A stretch of 64,000 bases of DNA from Alicyclobacillus tolerans (lineage in GTDB: Bacteria > Bacillota > Bacilli > Alicyclobacillales > Alicyclobacillaceae): the NCBI RefSeq assembly GCF_001447355.1, contig NZ_JXBW01000007.1:91611-155610 (forward strand). The letters are read 5' to 3'. Shown piece by piece: positions 45,916 to 55,519 of the stretch (its first letter is position 1; each line of letters begins with the position of its first letter). The translations under genes were made by a program, and so were the position numbers. Below the pieces are notes generated by a model. That model searched no databases. It was not told where the DNA came from and saw only the letters and a list, made by a program, of their open reading frames with translations.

Positions 45916-45935
45916 GACAATCTGTACCGATTGTC
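45916..45935. repeat. Inverted repeat GACAATC-N6-GATTGTC in the glpK-glpD gap
   Basis: Perfect 7-bp arms with a 6-nt centre, about 40 nt upstream of the glpD leader terminator. Could be an operator for a glpD promoter or part of the leader RNA. Confidence 0.4.
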
Positions 45936-45972
45936 TGTCTACTGGTATCATACGCCGAATCCGCGCACTTTG

Positions 45973-47529
<1,557 letters not shown>

Positions 47530-47558
47530 TCACATGCTCTTCCCAGGTTTTCTTTCGA

Positions 47559-48392
47559 TCACGCCTGCACAGTCGTCTGCACGGGACCTGCCACTTTTGC
47601 GCGTTTCGGATTACCCGGCATAAATGGGCGCAAAAGGAAGTTATAAATGGCCCCCGCCACAATTCCGCCGAGAATCGGTGCGACAATCGGCACCCACCAA
47701 TAACCGTTGGGGCCTGGAAACGCGTTTTGACCCCAGCCAGCGAACCAGGCGAAAATGCGAGGCCCGAGGTCACGCGCAGGATTGAGCGCCCATGCTTCCA
47801 ACTCACCGCCAAAACCGCCGACCATCGCCACGAGCAATCCAACAATCAACGGCTGAATCTTGCCCAGTTGTCCGTTTGAGTTGTACGCGTCGCTCAGGGC
47901 AAGAATGCCTATCACCAGTGCGCCGGTTAAAATCACTTCATCCATGAATGCGTGGCCTGTCGTGATGCCGACATTCGGATGTGTAAAGAAGATACCAGAT
48001 GTCGTAAGGCCGGACGCCGCGTTGCGAACGGCATGATGCGCTGCGTTGTACGCGTTGATGGCCGGACTAAACAACGCGTATGTCAACGCACCGCCAAGAA
48101 AGCCGCCAATGACTTGCGATACAATAAAACCCGGTACCTTCCGCCACGGAAAGCCTCCGTAGACTGCAAACACCACGGTGACGGCCGGATTGAGATGTGC
48201 GCCCGAAATAGCCCCCACCAAGTAGCAGGCCATCGTCACCCCTAAGCCCCACAAAATGCAAATTCCCCAGTAGTCTCCTGAAAACGCGTTATACACGATG
48301 GCCATTGCAGCGACGCTGTCGCCGACCATCAACAGAAATGCCGTACCAATGATTTCGGCCAAATACTCGCCCCAGACGTTTTCCCTCACCAT
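47559..48392 (-). CDS. glpF: Glycerol uptake facilitator (aquaglyceroporin)
   Basis: 277-residue MIP-family channel with six helices. Both NPA boxes are intact: GAHLNPAVTVVFAVYGG and AWALNPARDLGPRIFAW; the Asp after the second NPA motif and the Arg are glycerol-channel features. N-terminus ENVWGEYLAEIIGTAFLLMVGD. The ATG (48392) is only 3 nt from GGGGGG; GTG one codon later (48389) fits better, so the start is uncertain by one residue. Directly preceded by the small frame ending at 48402 and, beyond it, two tandem copies of a cre-covered promoter. Heads glpF-glpK-glpD. Confidence 0.95.
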   Translation of the reverse strand: MVRENVWGEYLAEIIGTAFLLMVGDSVAAMAIVYNAFSGDYWGICILWGLGVTMACYLVGAISGAHLNPAVTVVFAVYGGFPWRKVPGFIVSQVIGGFLGGALTYALFSPAINAYNAAHHAVRNAASGLTTSGIFFTHPNVGITTGHAFMDEVILTGALVIGILALSDAYNSNGQLGKIQPLIVGLLVAMVGGFGGELEAWALNPARDLGPRIFAWFAGWGQNAFPGPNGYWWVPIVAPILGGIVAGAIYNFLLRPFMPGNPKRAKVAGPVQTTVQA

Positions 48393-48401
48393 GTACCCCC
48401 C

Positions 48402-48548
48402 TTATGCTCGGCCGTTTTTGTCCAACGTCCGGATAGATGAACCAACGGACTGGTCTGCCGCATCGCGCAGCAAGTTGAACGCCGATGCTTCCCCGAGACA
48501 CAAATAGACGGCAAAAACGCGAAGGGGTAGGCGATACCACTCTCTCAT
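48402..48548 (-). CDS. Small 48-residue open frame ahead of glpF (copy A)
   Basis: ATG 48548 lies 9 nt after GGAG; the frame (MREWYRLPLRVFAVYLCLGE, then ASAFNLLRDAADQS) ends in TAA just inside the glpF ribosome site, an arrangement that would couple its translation to glpF. A second copy with changes is 235 bp upstream. Of six base differences in the shared coding part, three are silent and three change a residue in this frame, while an alternative overlapping frame would change at all six; this favours the frame slightly. Could equally be untranslated leader. No family recognised. Confidence 0.4.
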   Translation of the reverse strand: MREWYRLPLRVFAVYLCLGEASAFNLLRDAADQSVGSSIRTLDKNGRA

Positions 48549-48593
48549 TGCTGCCGTCTCCATATCTCAGACGCATGATATGAACTTGAGCCC

Positions 48594-48630
48594 ATCATAC
48601 CTGTTTTCATTCACTTTGTAAACGCTTTCA
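48594..48630 (-). promoter_or_regulatory. glpF promoter A with perfect CcpA cre box
   Basis: Minus strand: TTTACA (48622-48617), 17-bp spacer, TATGAT (48599-48594). TGAAAGCGTTTACA (48630-48617) matches the cre consensus TGWAARCGYTWNCW completely and covers the -35, so CcpA would block polymerase directly. Confidence 0.85.
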
Positions 48631-48783
48631 TAAAACCTTTTCTATTCCAATCCAAGCCTCCGGCCGGATCGATGAACCAACGGACTGGTCTGTCGCATCG
48701 CGCAGCCAGTTGAACGCCGATGCTTCTCCGAGACACAAATAGACGGCAACAACGCGAAGCGGTAGGCGATACCACTCTCTCAT
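48628..48783 (-). CDS. Small 51-residue open frame, duplicated copy B
   Basis: Copy of the pre-glpF small frame, ATG 48783 with GGAG 9 nt upstream. It reads MREWYRLPLRVVAVYLCLGE, then ASAFNWLRDATDQSVGSSIR, and runs on with PEAWIGIEKVL past the duplication joint, ending inside the cre box of copy A. Coding status as uncertain as copy A. Confidence 0.3.
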   Translation of the reverse strand: MREWYRLPLRVVAVYLCLGEASAFNWLRDATDQSVGSSIRPEAWIGIEKVL

Positions 48784-48828
48784 TGCTGGCGTCTCCATAT
48801 CTCAGAGGCATGATATGAACTTGAGCCC

Positions 48829-48865
48829 ATCATACCTGTTTTCATTCACTTTGTAAAGGCTTTCA
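48829..48865 (-). promoter_or_regulatory. glpF promoter B with one-mismatch cre box
   Basis: Same elements as promoter A shifted by 235 bp: TTTACA, 17-bp spacer, TATGAT, and TGAAAGCCTTTACA (48865-48852), in which the central CG is CC. That change hits the core of the cre box, so this copy may escape CcpA. Confidence 0.75.
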
Positions 48866-48945
48866 TAAAAACTTTTCTATTGCAATTCCAGCCGTCTGCC
48901 GGATGCACAGCCCCTGTCTCCAGCCCTGCCTCATTTGCACTGCCT

Positions 48946-49497
48946 TCATCGCGCCTCCCATAGCTCTTTGACGGACGATGTGACAGCCGTGGCACCCGCG
49001 TCCAAGGCCGCCTCCACTTCGGACCTCGTGCGAATAAAGCCACCAGCAAGAATAGGGATTTTCGTCTTCTCGCGAATTTCGGCAATCAAATGCGGCAGCA
49101 ATCCCGGTAGCACCTCCAAATAATCCGGATTTGCCTGTTCCAGAATGCGGTAACTCGTGCGCAGGCTGTGCGAGTCAATGAGAAAAACGCGTTGCACCGC
49201 TAGCACGCCTTGTCGCTTCGCCGTGGCGATGACCGAAGCGTGCGTCGAGATTACACCAAATGGGCGGATCATTTGGCACAGAAATTGAGTGGCAGCCTCG
49301 TCATGCTTTAACCCTTGTATTAAGTCAGCGTGCAGAATCACCTTTTTCTGATGCTTATTGGCCATTCGCACTAGACTTGGCAAGGCCGACAGATTGCTCT
49401 CAAGCAATACGACGTACGCTGAATTCCCAGACATCAAAGACTCATAGTCTTTTAAACTACGCACAGCTGGCAATACCGTTTGCCCGTCAAAATGCAT
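48946..49497 (-). CDS. glpP: Glycerol uptake operon antiterminator GlpP
   Basis: 183 residues, a TIM-barrel-like regulator which, with G3P bound, lets RNA polymerase read through leader terminators of glp genes. Family wording: VLPAVRSLKDYESLM, VVLLESNLSALPSLV, KKVILHADLIQGLKHDEAA, FLCQMIRPFGVISTHASVI, AVQRVFLIDSHSL, ANPDYLEVLPGLLP and IPILAGGFIRTRSEVEAAL. Three nt after the LacI-type gene, so co-transcribed with it; the glpF promoters start downstream. Likely target in this window: the glpD leader hairpin. Confidence 0.95.
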   Translation of the reverse strand: MHFDGQTVLPAVRSLKDYESLMSGNSAYVVLLESNLSALPSLVRMANKHQKKVILHADLIQGLKHDEAATQFLCQMIRPFGVISTHASVIATAKRQGVLAVQRVFLIDSHSLRTSYRILEQANPDYLEVLPGLLPHLIAEIREKTKIPILAGGFIRTRSEVEAALDAGATAVTSSVKELWEAR

Positions 49498-49500
49498 AGT

Positions 49501-50514
49501 TTACGATCCCACCCTTTCGACCGACGCACGTTCCACGACCATGGGTGAAATCCACTCCACCTGAGCCGTCACTTCTTCTTGCTTAATCATGCGCATCAAC
49601 AGATTGGCGGCTCTCTGCCCCTGATCGAAGACCGGCTGTTGGATCGTCGTCAAGGCTGGACTACTGGCCTCTGCAACATCGGTATCGTCAAAACCCAAGA
49701 TGGAAATGTCCTGCGGTACGCGTAAACCAACATGCGACGCGGCTCGCAGTGCGCCAATCGCCATGTAATCGTTAAAGCAAAATACGGCACTCGGCTTCTT
49801 CGCGGCTGCTAGAATGTGTTTCATGCCGATATATCCGCTCTCGATGTCAAACTCCCCTTGCTGCACCCACGCGCGTTCCCAAACCAAATGGAGATCTTGC
49901 ATCGTTTGATAGGCGGATCGCATCCGCAGGACGTTGTCGACGTGCTCTACCGGCCCCGTGATCATGCCGATGTCGCGGTGCCCCTGAGCATACAGATAGC
50001 GGATTGCCAAGTCGGCGCCTTTGATTTGGTCGATCGCGACGCAATGAGGTGTCTTTGCGGCCGGATCAGACTGCATGAACACAACCGGAAAGTCCTTTGG
50101 GAGATCCTCCATCAGCTGTTCGGTTACGCCCGAGAACTGCGGGAGTACAAGCATGCCGTCGACCGAATGCTCCAATGCCTTTTTGGTTAATGCGTCGACG
50201 GTAGACGGGGTGATGATATCAAATTGCATAGAGTAGCCATCATGGGCCAGAACCTTTGAGATGCCTGCCAACATAGGGAATAGGTATCCATTGAGTCTCG
50301 GATCAAGGCTTGGATTCACAATATAAAAACCGATTGAAAACACTTTTCCTGCGCGCAAGCTGCGCGCGCTGAGCTTCGGATGGTAGTTAAGTGCCTGCGC
50401 CGCCTCTAAGACGCGCCGCAGCGATTCTTCACTGACGCGCTTGCCGTTCAGTGCCCACGATACCGTTGTCGGAGACACACCCGCCAAACGCGCGATGTCC
50501 TTCACCGTCGCCAA
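49501..50514 (-). CDS. LacI/GalR-family transcriptional regulator
   Basis: 337 residues. DNA-binding head TVKDIARLAGVSPTTVSWALNGK, hinge helix region YHPKLSARSLR, then a periplasmic-binding-type sensor domain (IGFYIVNPSLDPR, DGMLVLPQFSG, GHRDIGMITGP, VFCFNDYMAIGALRAA, SILGFDDTDVAEASSPALTT). TTG start with AGGAGGG 7 nt upstream. Transcribed with glpP; divergent from the secreted GH51-type gene, for which it may also be the repressor. The sensor lacks obvious HPr-Ser-P contact wording, so a sugar-specific LacI rather than CcpA is more likely. Effector unknown. Confidence 0.9.
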   Translation of the reverse strand: MATVKDIARLAGVSPTTVSWALNGKRVSEESLRRVLEAAQALNYHPKLSARSLRAGKVFSIGFYIVNPSLDPRLNGYLFPMLAGISKVLAHDGYSMQFDIITPSTVDALTKKALEHSVDGMLVLPQFSGVTEQLMEDLPKDFPVVFMQSDPAAKTPHCVAIDQIKGADLAIRYLYAQGHRDIGMITGPVEHVDNVLRMRSAYQTMQDLHLVWERAWVQQGEFDIESGYIGMKHILAAAKKPSAVFCFNDYMAIGALRAASHVGLRVPQDISILGFDDTDVAEASSPALTTIQQPVFDQGQRAANLLMRMIKQEEVTAQVEWISPMVVERASVERVGS

Positions 50515-50574
50515 CTGCCAACCCTCCTCACTTGATTGTGCGTTTCAAGACTGACCCGTTGTCCATCCTGCAGG

Positions 50575-50603
50575 GTTATAGCCTTGACGATGGCGATGGT
50601 GAA
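50575..50603 (-). promoter_or_regulatory. Putative promoter of the lacI-type/glpP unit
   Basis: Minus strand: TTCACC (50603-50598), 17-bp spacer, TATAAC (50580-50575). The -10 is the mirror image of the divergent promoter's -10: GTTATAGCC (50575-50583) against GGCTATAAC (50642-50650). Confidence 0.45.
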
Positions 50604-50621
50604 CCCATACAGGTTTACTAA

Positions 50622-50650
50622 TTGACATTAAAGACGACTGAGGCTATAAC
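50622..50650 (+). promoter_or_regulatory. SigmaA promoter of the GH51-type gene
   Basis: TTGACA (50622-50627), 17-bp spacer, TATAAC (50645-50650). The untranslated leader would be about 150 nt and contains an AAATCGATTT palindrome. Confidence 0.75.
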
Positions 50651-50670
50651 GAAAGTAAAACGATTTATCC

Positions 50671-50680
50671 AAATCGATTT
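50671..50680. promoter_or_regulatory. Candidate LacI-type operator AAATCGATTT
   Basis: A perfect 10-bp palindrome with central CG, typical in form for LacI-family operators, about 15-25 bp after the GH51 promoter start. Binding by the divergent LacI-type product is inferred. Confidence 0.4.
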
Positions 50681-50807
50681 TGACATCTATGAATCCGCTT
50701 ACAATTACCCCCATTCTCTCTTCTAAGGGGTGATTCAATCTTCCCTATAGCCTTGCATGAAGTCAACTCCATTTTGACAAATCCATACCCATCCAGGGGG
50801 GGTACAT

Positions 50808-53800
50808 TTGAAACGACAAATCGCAACGGCCGCAGCCGCTTGGTTGGCCATCGGGACGATGCTGATTCCCACCGCATTTGCATCTGAAGCGACAACCAAA
50901 GGGTCTTTACACGCTGCAAACCAGCCACGGACAGGGCGGACATCCTCACACATCTTCAACAAGAAGGCCCTCGACAATCAACCGAGTTCATCCACAGGGA
51001 ACGCGCTGGTCAACTCTTTCACGACGGACATCTCTGCCATTCACGATGCTTTGATGTTGACAGAATTACAGACCATCCGAAATGCTGCTTCTAACACGCA
51101 AAATCTGACCAGTTCTGACTGGGCGGCCATCGTCTACCCAGGCACCGCTTCTCTTTCGGCCTCAGAGCAAGCGACGGTGCAAGCACTCAACGCTATCATC
51201 AATCTCTTTACGTTTAGCTCTGTCGCCGCAGACGGCCAAAACGTGCAACAATGGCTCACATCAATCCAAACTGCCGTGCCACAACTCAATCCACAAACGG
51301 TTTATCGCCTGTATATCAGCTTTCTTGCAAGTATCGGCAGCCAATCAAAAGCGATTCTCTCTGGCCAAGCCAACTCACAAGTGATGGAACAAGCTTGGAA
51401 GACCGCGGTCACGGTGAACCCGGACATCCTCGTGCTCCTTCAGAAAGCCGGTATCACGCCGGATGGACTTGGGCAAATTTGGGCTGCCTATGAGAGCAAG
51501 GTCGATCCGGATGGCACAGCCCAAACGGGCTTCCTGACCCGGGTCATTACAAACTATCTCAAAATCGGTGCACCAACCGCGAATGCCACGGTGACGGTGA
51601 ATACAGCGTCCAACACCGGCACTATACCGTCCACGGCATTTGGCATCAACGCCGCCGTCTGGGACAGCGGTTTTGAAAGTCCAACCCTGATCTCCCTCAC
51701 CAAAGCGTTGGCGCCCGACTTGCTACGCTATCCAGGCGGATCAATCTCTGATAATTACGACTGGCAAACCAACACGCGCAACGACGGTGGGTATGTCAAT
51801 CCAGACGACACATTCGATCACTTTATGACGTTTGCCCACAATACAGGTGCACAGCCTATCATCACCGTCAACTATGGCACTGGCACACCAGCCGAGGCCG
51901 CGGCATGGGTGAAGTGTGCAAACGTCACCAATCACTATGACGTCAAGTACTGGGAAATTGGTAACGAGACTTACGGCAACGGATACTACAACGGAAGCGG
52001 TTGGGAAGCGGATGATCACGCCGTACAAGGCCAACCTGAAAAGGGCAATCCGGGACTAAGCCCACAGACCTACGCAAATAACGCGGAACAGTATATTCAG
52101 CAGATGAAGGCGCAGGATCCATCCATTAAGATTGGCGCCGTACTCACGATGCCGTATAACTGGCCCTGGGGTGCGACGGTCCATGGCAACGACGATTGGA
52201 ATTCCACTGTCCTCAAGACCATTGGCAAGGACATCGACTTTGTCGACGTCCACTGGTATCCCGAATCACCGGGTCAGGAGACCGACGCTGGATTGCTTGC
52301 CGATACGGATCAAATTCCTACTATGATAACCGAATTGCGTAAGGAAATTTACGAGTATGCCGGGTCCAATGCGAAGAATGTCCAGATCTTCGTCACGGAG
52401 ACGAACAACACCTCGTCGACACCTGGACAGCAGTCGAACAACCTGGTCAACGCCCTCTATTTGGCGGACGATTTGACTGGATTCGTGCAAGCTGGCGTGC
52501 AAAACGTCGACTGGTGGGATCTGCTCAACAGCGCAGGCGACGGTTACAACAGTCCGACGCTATATGGGCAAAATTTGTTCGGCGACGAAGGATTGCTGTC
52601 ATCCGGCCAGACCTCTCCGAAAGGAGCCGTCGAACCTCCAGCCGATACGCCATTGCCCACATACTACGGCTACCAAATGGTTGCAGACTTCGCAAAGCCC
52701 GGTGACACCGTGCTGGGAACCCTGTCGTCGGCAAGCGCGATCGACACGCATGCCGTAAAGCTCCCGAATGGCGATCTCTCGCTCATGCTGGTCAACCGCG
52801 ACCCGAACAACGTTTACAACGTGACGCTTGATCTGGAGGGTTACTCGCCAGCTCTCGTCGAAAAGTCAGAGATTTATGGAGAGGGTAGCCCGGCGGTGAC
52901 CAATACGGCCCAGATTCCGTTCACGAACACGGTTAAGCTTCCACCCTACTCGGTCACAGACCTGCTACTCAAACCTGCTTTGCCCGGAATTGCGAAGCAG
53001 CAAGTGTCGGATCAAACAACAGTCGGCGCAAGTAGCATCGCAGCTGGGCAAACCGAGACCATCACGTCCACCTTTACCAACCATGGTGGCTATTTGCCTG
53101 ATGCCACGCTCGATCTCGAAGTATATGATGCGACGGGCGATCTCGTCGCTCAGCAAACTGTGCCCCATGTCTCACTGCCCGCCGGCGGCTCGAAACTGGT
53201 GACGTGGAACTGGGTTGCGCCAAACAACCAACAGACGTTTACGGTGGAGGCCTACGCATTTAGCGGGATCGGGGGTTTTGTGTATGACGCAGACAGAAAC
53301 GCCGCGACGTTCACCGTCACACCGCCACCTTTAGCCAAGTACGGAGACATCGTCGCCACCGGAACACAGGTGACCGTATCCGGGGCAGATCAGGGCACGT
53401 ACAACATCCCAGATAACAACGGCCAGTACCAAAATGGCCCGACCATTAAAATTTCACCTGGCGATACGGTGACGATCACGACGACTTTCAAAAACGTCTC
53501 AGCGTCTGATTTTCTTCAGAACGCCATTCTCGACATGGAGATTGACCCGGGCGCGTTCCAATACTTTACGCAAAGTAATAACTTGGCCCCCGGACAGTCG
53601 ATCACGCTGACGAAAACATGGACAGTACCGTCATCCCTCGCCTCAGGCAACTATCAACTTGGATTTCAGGCTGACAACAATAATACATGGGGCGGCTCAA
53701 ACAACTGCTATTATCAACCGAACGTTGCGACATTCGCCATGACCAACACAAGTGCGGCGAAACCCGCCGCCAAGTATGGCGACATTGTCACGGGTAATAC

Positions 53801-54185
53801 GACCATTAGCGTCAATGGAACCACCTACAATGTCCCGGCACCTGATAGCAGCGGGCATTATCCAAGCGGAACCAGCATCTCGGTTCAGCCTGGCGATACG
53901 GTAACCATCACGACGACGTTCCAGAATGTTTCGTCCTCCGATTACCTCCAAAATGGGTTATTGGATATTGAGGTCGATGGTTCATCTGGGAGCGTGTTCC
54001 AACAAACTGCACAAGATGTCACACTTAATCCAGGCGACACGAAGACGGTGTCCGTAACTTGGAACGTGCCATCTTCCCAGGCTAGCGGAACATACTCACT
54101 GATATTCCAAGCGTTTGACAACAGCGATTGGACAGGAAACTGCTACTATACGAACGGTGGCGTAGCAGATATCGACGTAGGATAA
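50808..54185 (+). CDS. Large secreted GH51-type glycosidase (CelB/arabinofuranosidase-like) with two C-terminal repeats
   Basis: 1125 residues. Signal peptide 1-26 (LAIGTMLIPTAFA). Residues ~30-255 are an Ala/Gln/Asn-rich helical region without recognised fold. The catalytic part (~270-760) shows LLRYPGGSISDNYDW, acid/base Glu387 in YWEIGNETYGNGYY, VDVHWYPESPG and probable nucleophile Glu531 in IFVTETNN, the GH-A/GH51 layout. A beta-sandwich with LPPYSVTDLLL closes it. Then a ~105-residue domain and two homologous ~140-residue repeats (from ~844 and ~988), each with KYGDIV, PGDTVTITTTF and a W-x-V-P-S-S-x-A-S-G segment, possibly for cell-surface or polymer binding. Similar to the surface-located CelB endoglucanase of Alicyclobacillus as I recall it. 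Starts TTG after CAGGGGGGG. Confidence 0.82.
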   Translation: MKRQIATAAAAWLAIGTMLIPTAFASEATTKGSLHAANQPRTGRTSSHIFNKKALDNQPSSSTGNALVNSFTTDISAIHDALMLTELQTIRNAASNTQNLTSSDWAAIVYPGTASLSASEQATVQALNAIINLFTFSSVAADGQNVQQWLTSIQTAVPQLNPQTVYRLYISFLASIGSQSKAILSGQANSQVMEQAWKTAVTVNPDILVLLQKAGITPDGLGQIWAAYESKVDPDGTAQTGFLTRVITNYLKIGAPTANATVTVNTASNTGTIPSTAFGINAAVWDSGFESPTLISLTKALAPDLLRYPGGSISDNYDWQTNTRNDGGYVNPDDTFDHFMTFAHNTGAQPIITVNYGTGTPAEAAAWVKCANVTNHYDVKYWEIGNETYGNGYYNGSGWEADDHAVQGQPEKGNPGLSPQTYANNAEQYIQQMKAQDPSIKIGAVLTMPYNWPWGATVHGNDDWNSTVLKTIGKDIDFVDVHWYPESPGQETDAGLLADTDQIPTMITELRKEIYEYAGSNAKNVQIFVTETNNTSSTPGQQSNNLVNALYLADDLTGFVQAGVQNVDWWDLLNSAGDGYNSPTLYGQNLFGDEGLLSSGQTSPKGAVEPPADTPLPTYYGYQMVADFAKPGDTVLGTLSSASAIDTHAVKLPNGDLSLMLVNRDPNNVYNVTLDLEGYSPALVEKSEIYGEGSPAVTNTAQIPFTNTVKLPPYSVTDLLLKPALPGIAKQQVSDQTTVGASSIAAGQTETITSTFTNHGGYLPDATLDLEVYDATGDLVAQQTVPHVSLPAGGSKLVTWNWVAPNNQQTFTVEAYAFSGIGGFVYDADRNAATFTVTPPPLAKYGDIVATGTQVTVSGADQGTYNIPDNNGQYQNGPTIKISPGDTVTITTTFKNVSASDFLQNAILDMEIDPGAFQYFTQSNNLAPGQSITLTKTWTVPSSLASGNYQLGFQADNNNTWGGSNNCYYQPNVATFAMTNTSAAKPAAKYGDIVTGNTTISVNGTTYNVPAPDSSGHYPSGTSISVQPGDTVTITTTFQNVSSSDYLQNGLLDIEVDGSSGSVFQQTAQDVTLNPGDTKTVSVTWNVPSSQASGTYSLIFQAFDNSDWTGNCYYTNGGVADIDVG
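53337..54180 (+). repeat. Two homologous C-terminal domain repeats within the GH51-type gene
   Basis: About 53337-53755 and 53769-54180 encode matching domains (KYGDIV...PGDTVTITTTF...SSDxLQN...D-E-I/V-D...GxY-L-F-A-D-N...W...NCYY). Protein similarity is clear while DNA identity is moderate, so the duplication is old. Confidence 0.8.
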
Positions 54186-54207
54186 GCGTGAGGGATAACC
54201 TTTTTAT

Positions 54208-54240
54208 GGGGCTGGCCACCGTTTGGTCAGCCCTTTTCTC
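54208..54240 (+). terminator. Rho-independent terminator after the GH51-type gene
   Basis: GGGCTGGCCA and TGGTCAGCCC form a 10-bp stem with one wobble, loop CCGTT, then TTTTCTC. It overlaps the 3' edge of the convergent LysE gene. Confidence 0.88.
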
Positions 54241-54241
54241 A

Positions 54242-54865
54242 CTACTGAAAGGAATATAGGATGTACACGAGGTAGACCGCTGAAGCCCACATCATCAACG
54301 CCGACAGACGATTGATCATGCGTTTTGCGCTCATGCGTGCGGCTGTACGGCTGGCCACGTGCCCTATGGTCATGAGGACGAAAAACCAAATCCACGAAAC
54401 AGCCGCACATGCCGCACCAAACGCGATTTTAACCGGCCATGTTGTATATACGGATGCGCTGCCGCCGATGACAGCCAAGGGATCAAGCAACGCATGCGGG
54501 TTGAGCAATGAAACAGATGCGGCAAACGTCACTTGGCGTTTAATGGTCCAAACACCTTGGTTCGTTGACTGTGTTTCACTTGGCTCATCCCGCCATGTCG
54601 TCCAACCCATGTAGATTAAAAAGCAGATGCCGATGATCCCGAAAATCAAGCGTAACCAGACGATGTGAAAGGCGGCGGCTGACACCCCTATCACCGCCAA
54701 CGTGATTAACAACGTGTCACAAAGTGCAGCTGCGATCACGGCTGGTACCGCACCTAGCCAATGTTTATGCAGGGCACCCTGACTAAACAAAAAGCCATTT
54801 TGCATGCCGATGGGCATAATGAGCGCAATCGAAAGAAGAAAACCGTGTAGGACGGCTTCCAGCAT
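54242..54865 (-). CDS. LysE/ArgO-family amino acid exporter
   Basis: 207 residues, six helices. The first helix region AVLHGFLLSIALIMPIGMQNGFLFSQG (here split: VLHGFLLSIALIMPIGMQNG, FLFSQG) has the family's P-I-G-x-Q-N, and VSLLNPHALLDPLAVIGG is the conserved second-repeat motif N-P-x-A-x-x-D. These exporters extrude lysine, arginine or similar amino acids. ATG 54865 has GGGGG 9 nt upstream; an ATG 18 nt earlier lies before that site. Stand-alone gene; no LysG-type regulator adjoins. Confidence 0.88.
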   Translation of the reverse strand: MLEAVLHGFLLSIALIMPIGMQNGFLFSQGALHKHWLGAVPAVIAAALCDTLLITLAVIGVSAAAFHIVWLRLIFGIIGICFLIYMGWTTWRDEPSETQSTNQGVWTIKRQVTFAASVSLLNPHALLDPLAVIGGSASVYTTWPVKIAFGAACAAVSWIWFFVLMTIGHVASRTAARMSAKRMINRLSALMMWASAVYLVYILYSFQ

Positions 54866-55050
54866 TGGATACATCCCCCACATGCCTAACCGAACAGACC
54901 CTCATATATAACCAACATTGAATATATCATACAGAAGTGTGATGCAAAGTAGGGATGAAAATTGAACGCCAAGTTCGTTACAATATCCCTGATGAAGGAA
55001 TGTCGTGAACGAGAGTTGGGTGCTTACTCGTTCAATAGGAGGGCAACGTA

Positions 55051-55455
55051 TTGAAACATGAAACTCGCATTCGCGTCCGCTTTAGTGACACAGATCTAAA
55101 TGGTCATGTCAATAACGCCGTCTACGCGACGTACATGGAAGAGTCCCGCATCGCCTTCGTGCGCGAGGTATTTCCTGATGACCGACTTTCATTAGTCCTG
55201 GCATCGCTCCACATCGACTATCGAGCCCAAACTCATTATCCAGAACACCAATGGGTCTTTGCGACGACGTGGCTTACCCGCATAGGACGTTCTAGTTTTG
55301 AGTTTTACTGTGAAATCCGAAGCGAAGAGGGCGTACTGCTCTGCGAAGGCACGGCTGTGGTCGTGAACTTTGACTTTGTGGCGCAAACAAGTCAGCCGCT
55401 ATCTGATGAAGTCAAAGCGCGTTTATCGCAGTACCTGGTCCAAAAAGAGGATTGA
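55051..55455 (+). CDS. Acyl-CoA thioesterase, 4HBT hotdog family
   Basis: 134 residues. RVRFSDTDLNGHVNNAVYATYMEESR is the FcbC/YbgC-like signature (split: RVRFSDTDLNGHVNNAVYA), with the Asp of SDTDLNGHVNN as the usual catalytic acid in 4-hydroxybenzoyl-CoA thioesterase-type enzymes. Hydrolysis of a cytoplasmic acyl-CoA is likely; chain length unknown. TTG start, AATAGGAGGG 7 nt upstream. Single gene ending in a bidirectional terminator. Confidence 0.9.
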   Translation: MKHETRIRVRFSDTDLNGHVNNAVYATYMEESRIAFVREVFPDDRLSLVLASLHIDYRAQTHYPEHQWVFATTWLTRIGRSSFEFYCEIRSEEGVLLCEGTAVVVNFDFVAQTSQPLSDEVKARLSQYLVQKED

Positions 55456-55480
55456 GATGCGACTCGCGTATAAGATTAGA

Positions 55481-55507
55481 AACCACGACAGACTGCGTCG
55501 TGGTTTT
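55481..55507. terminator. Bidirectional terminator between thioesterase and MBL genes
   Basis: AACCACGAC (55481-55489) and GTCGTGGTT (55497-55505), 9-bp perfect stem, 7-nt loop, T-rich on both sides. Confidence 0.8.
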
Positions 55508-55519
55508 ACCTCTCACCAA

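Larger units (their letters stand above)
48429..48898. repeat. 235-bp tandem duplication upstream of glpF (two copies)
   Basis: Copy A 48429-48663 and copy B 48664-48898 align without gaps, with 16 mismatches, six of them in the last 19 bases. A third start of the unit (CCGGAT) follows at 48899. Each copy holds a promoter, a cre box overlapping its -35 and a small frame. The divergence shows an old duplication, not an assembly fold. Confidence 0.92.

Noticed and set aside
48289..48811. Overlapping longer frames in the glpF upstream duplication (95 and 66 codons)
   Set aside because: They have no ribosome site, run into glpF on one side, and every base difference between the two copies changes a residue.
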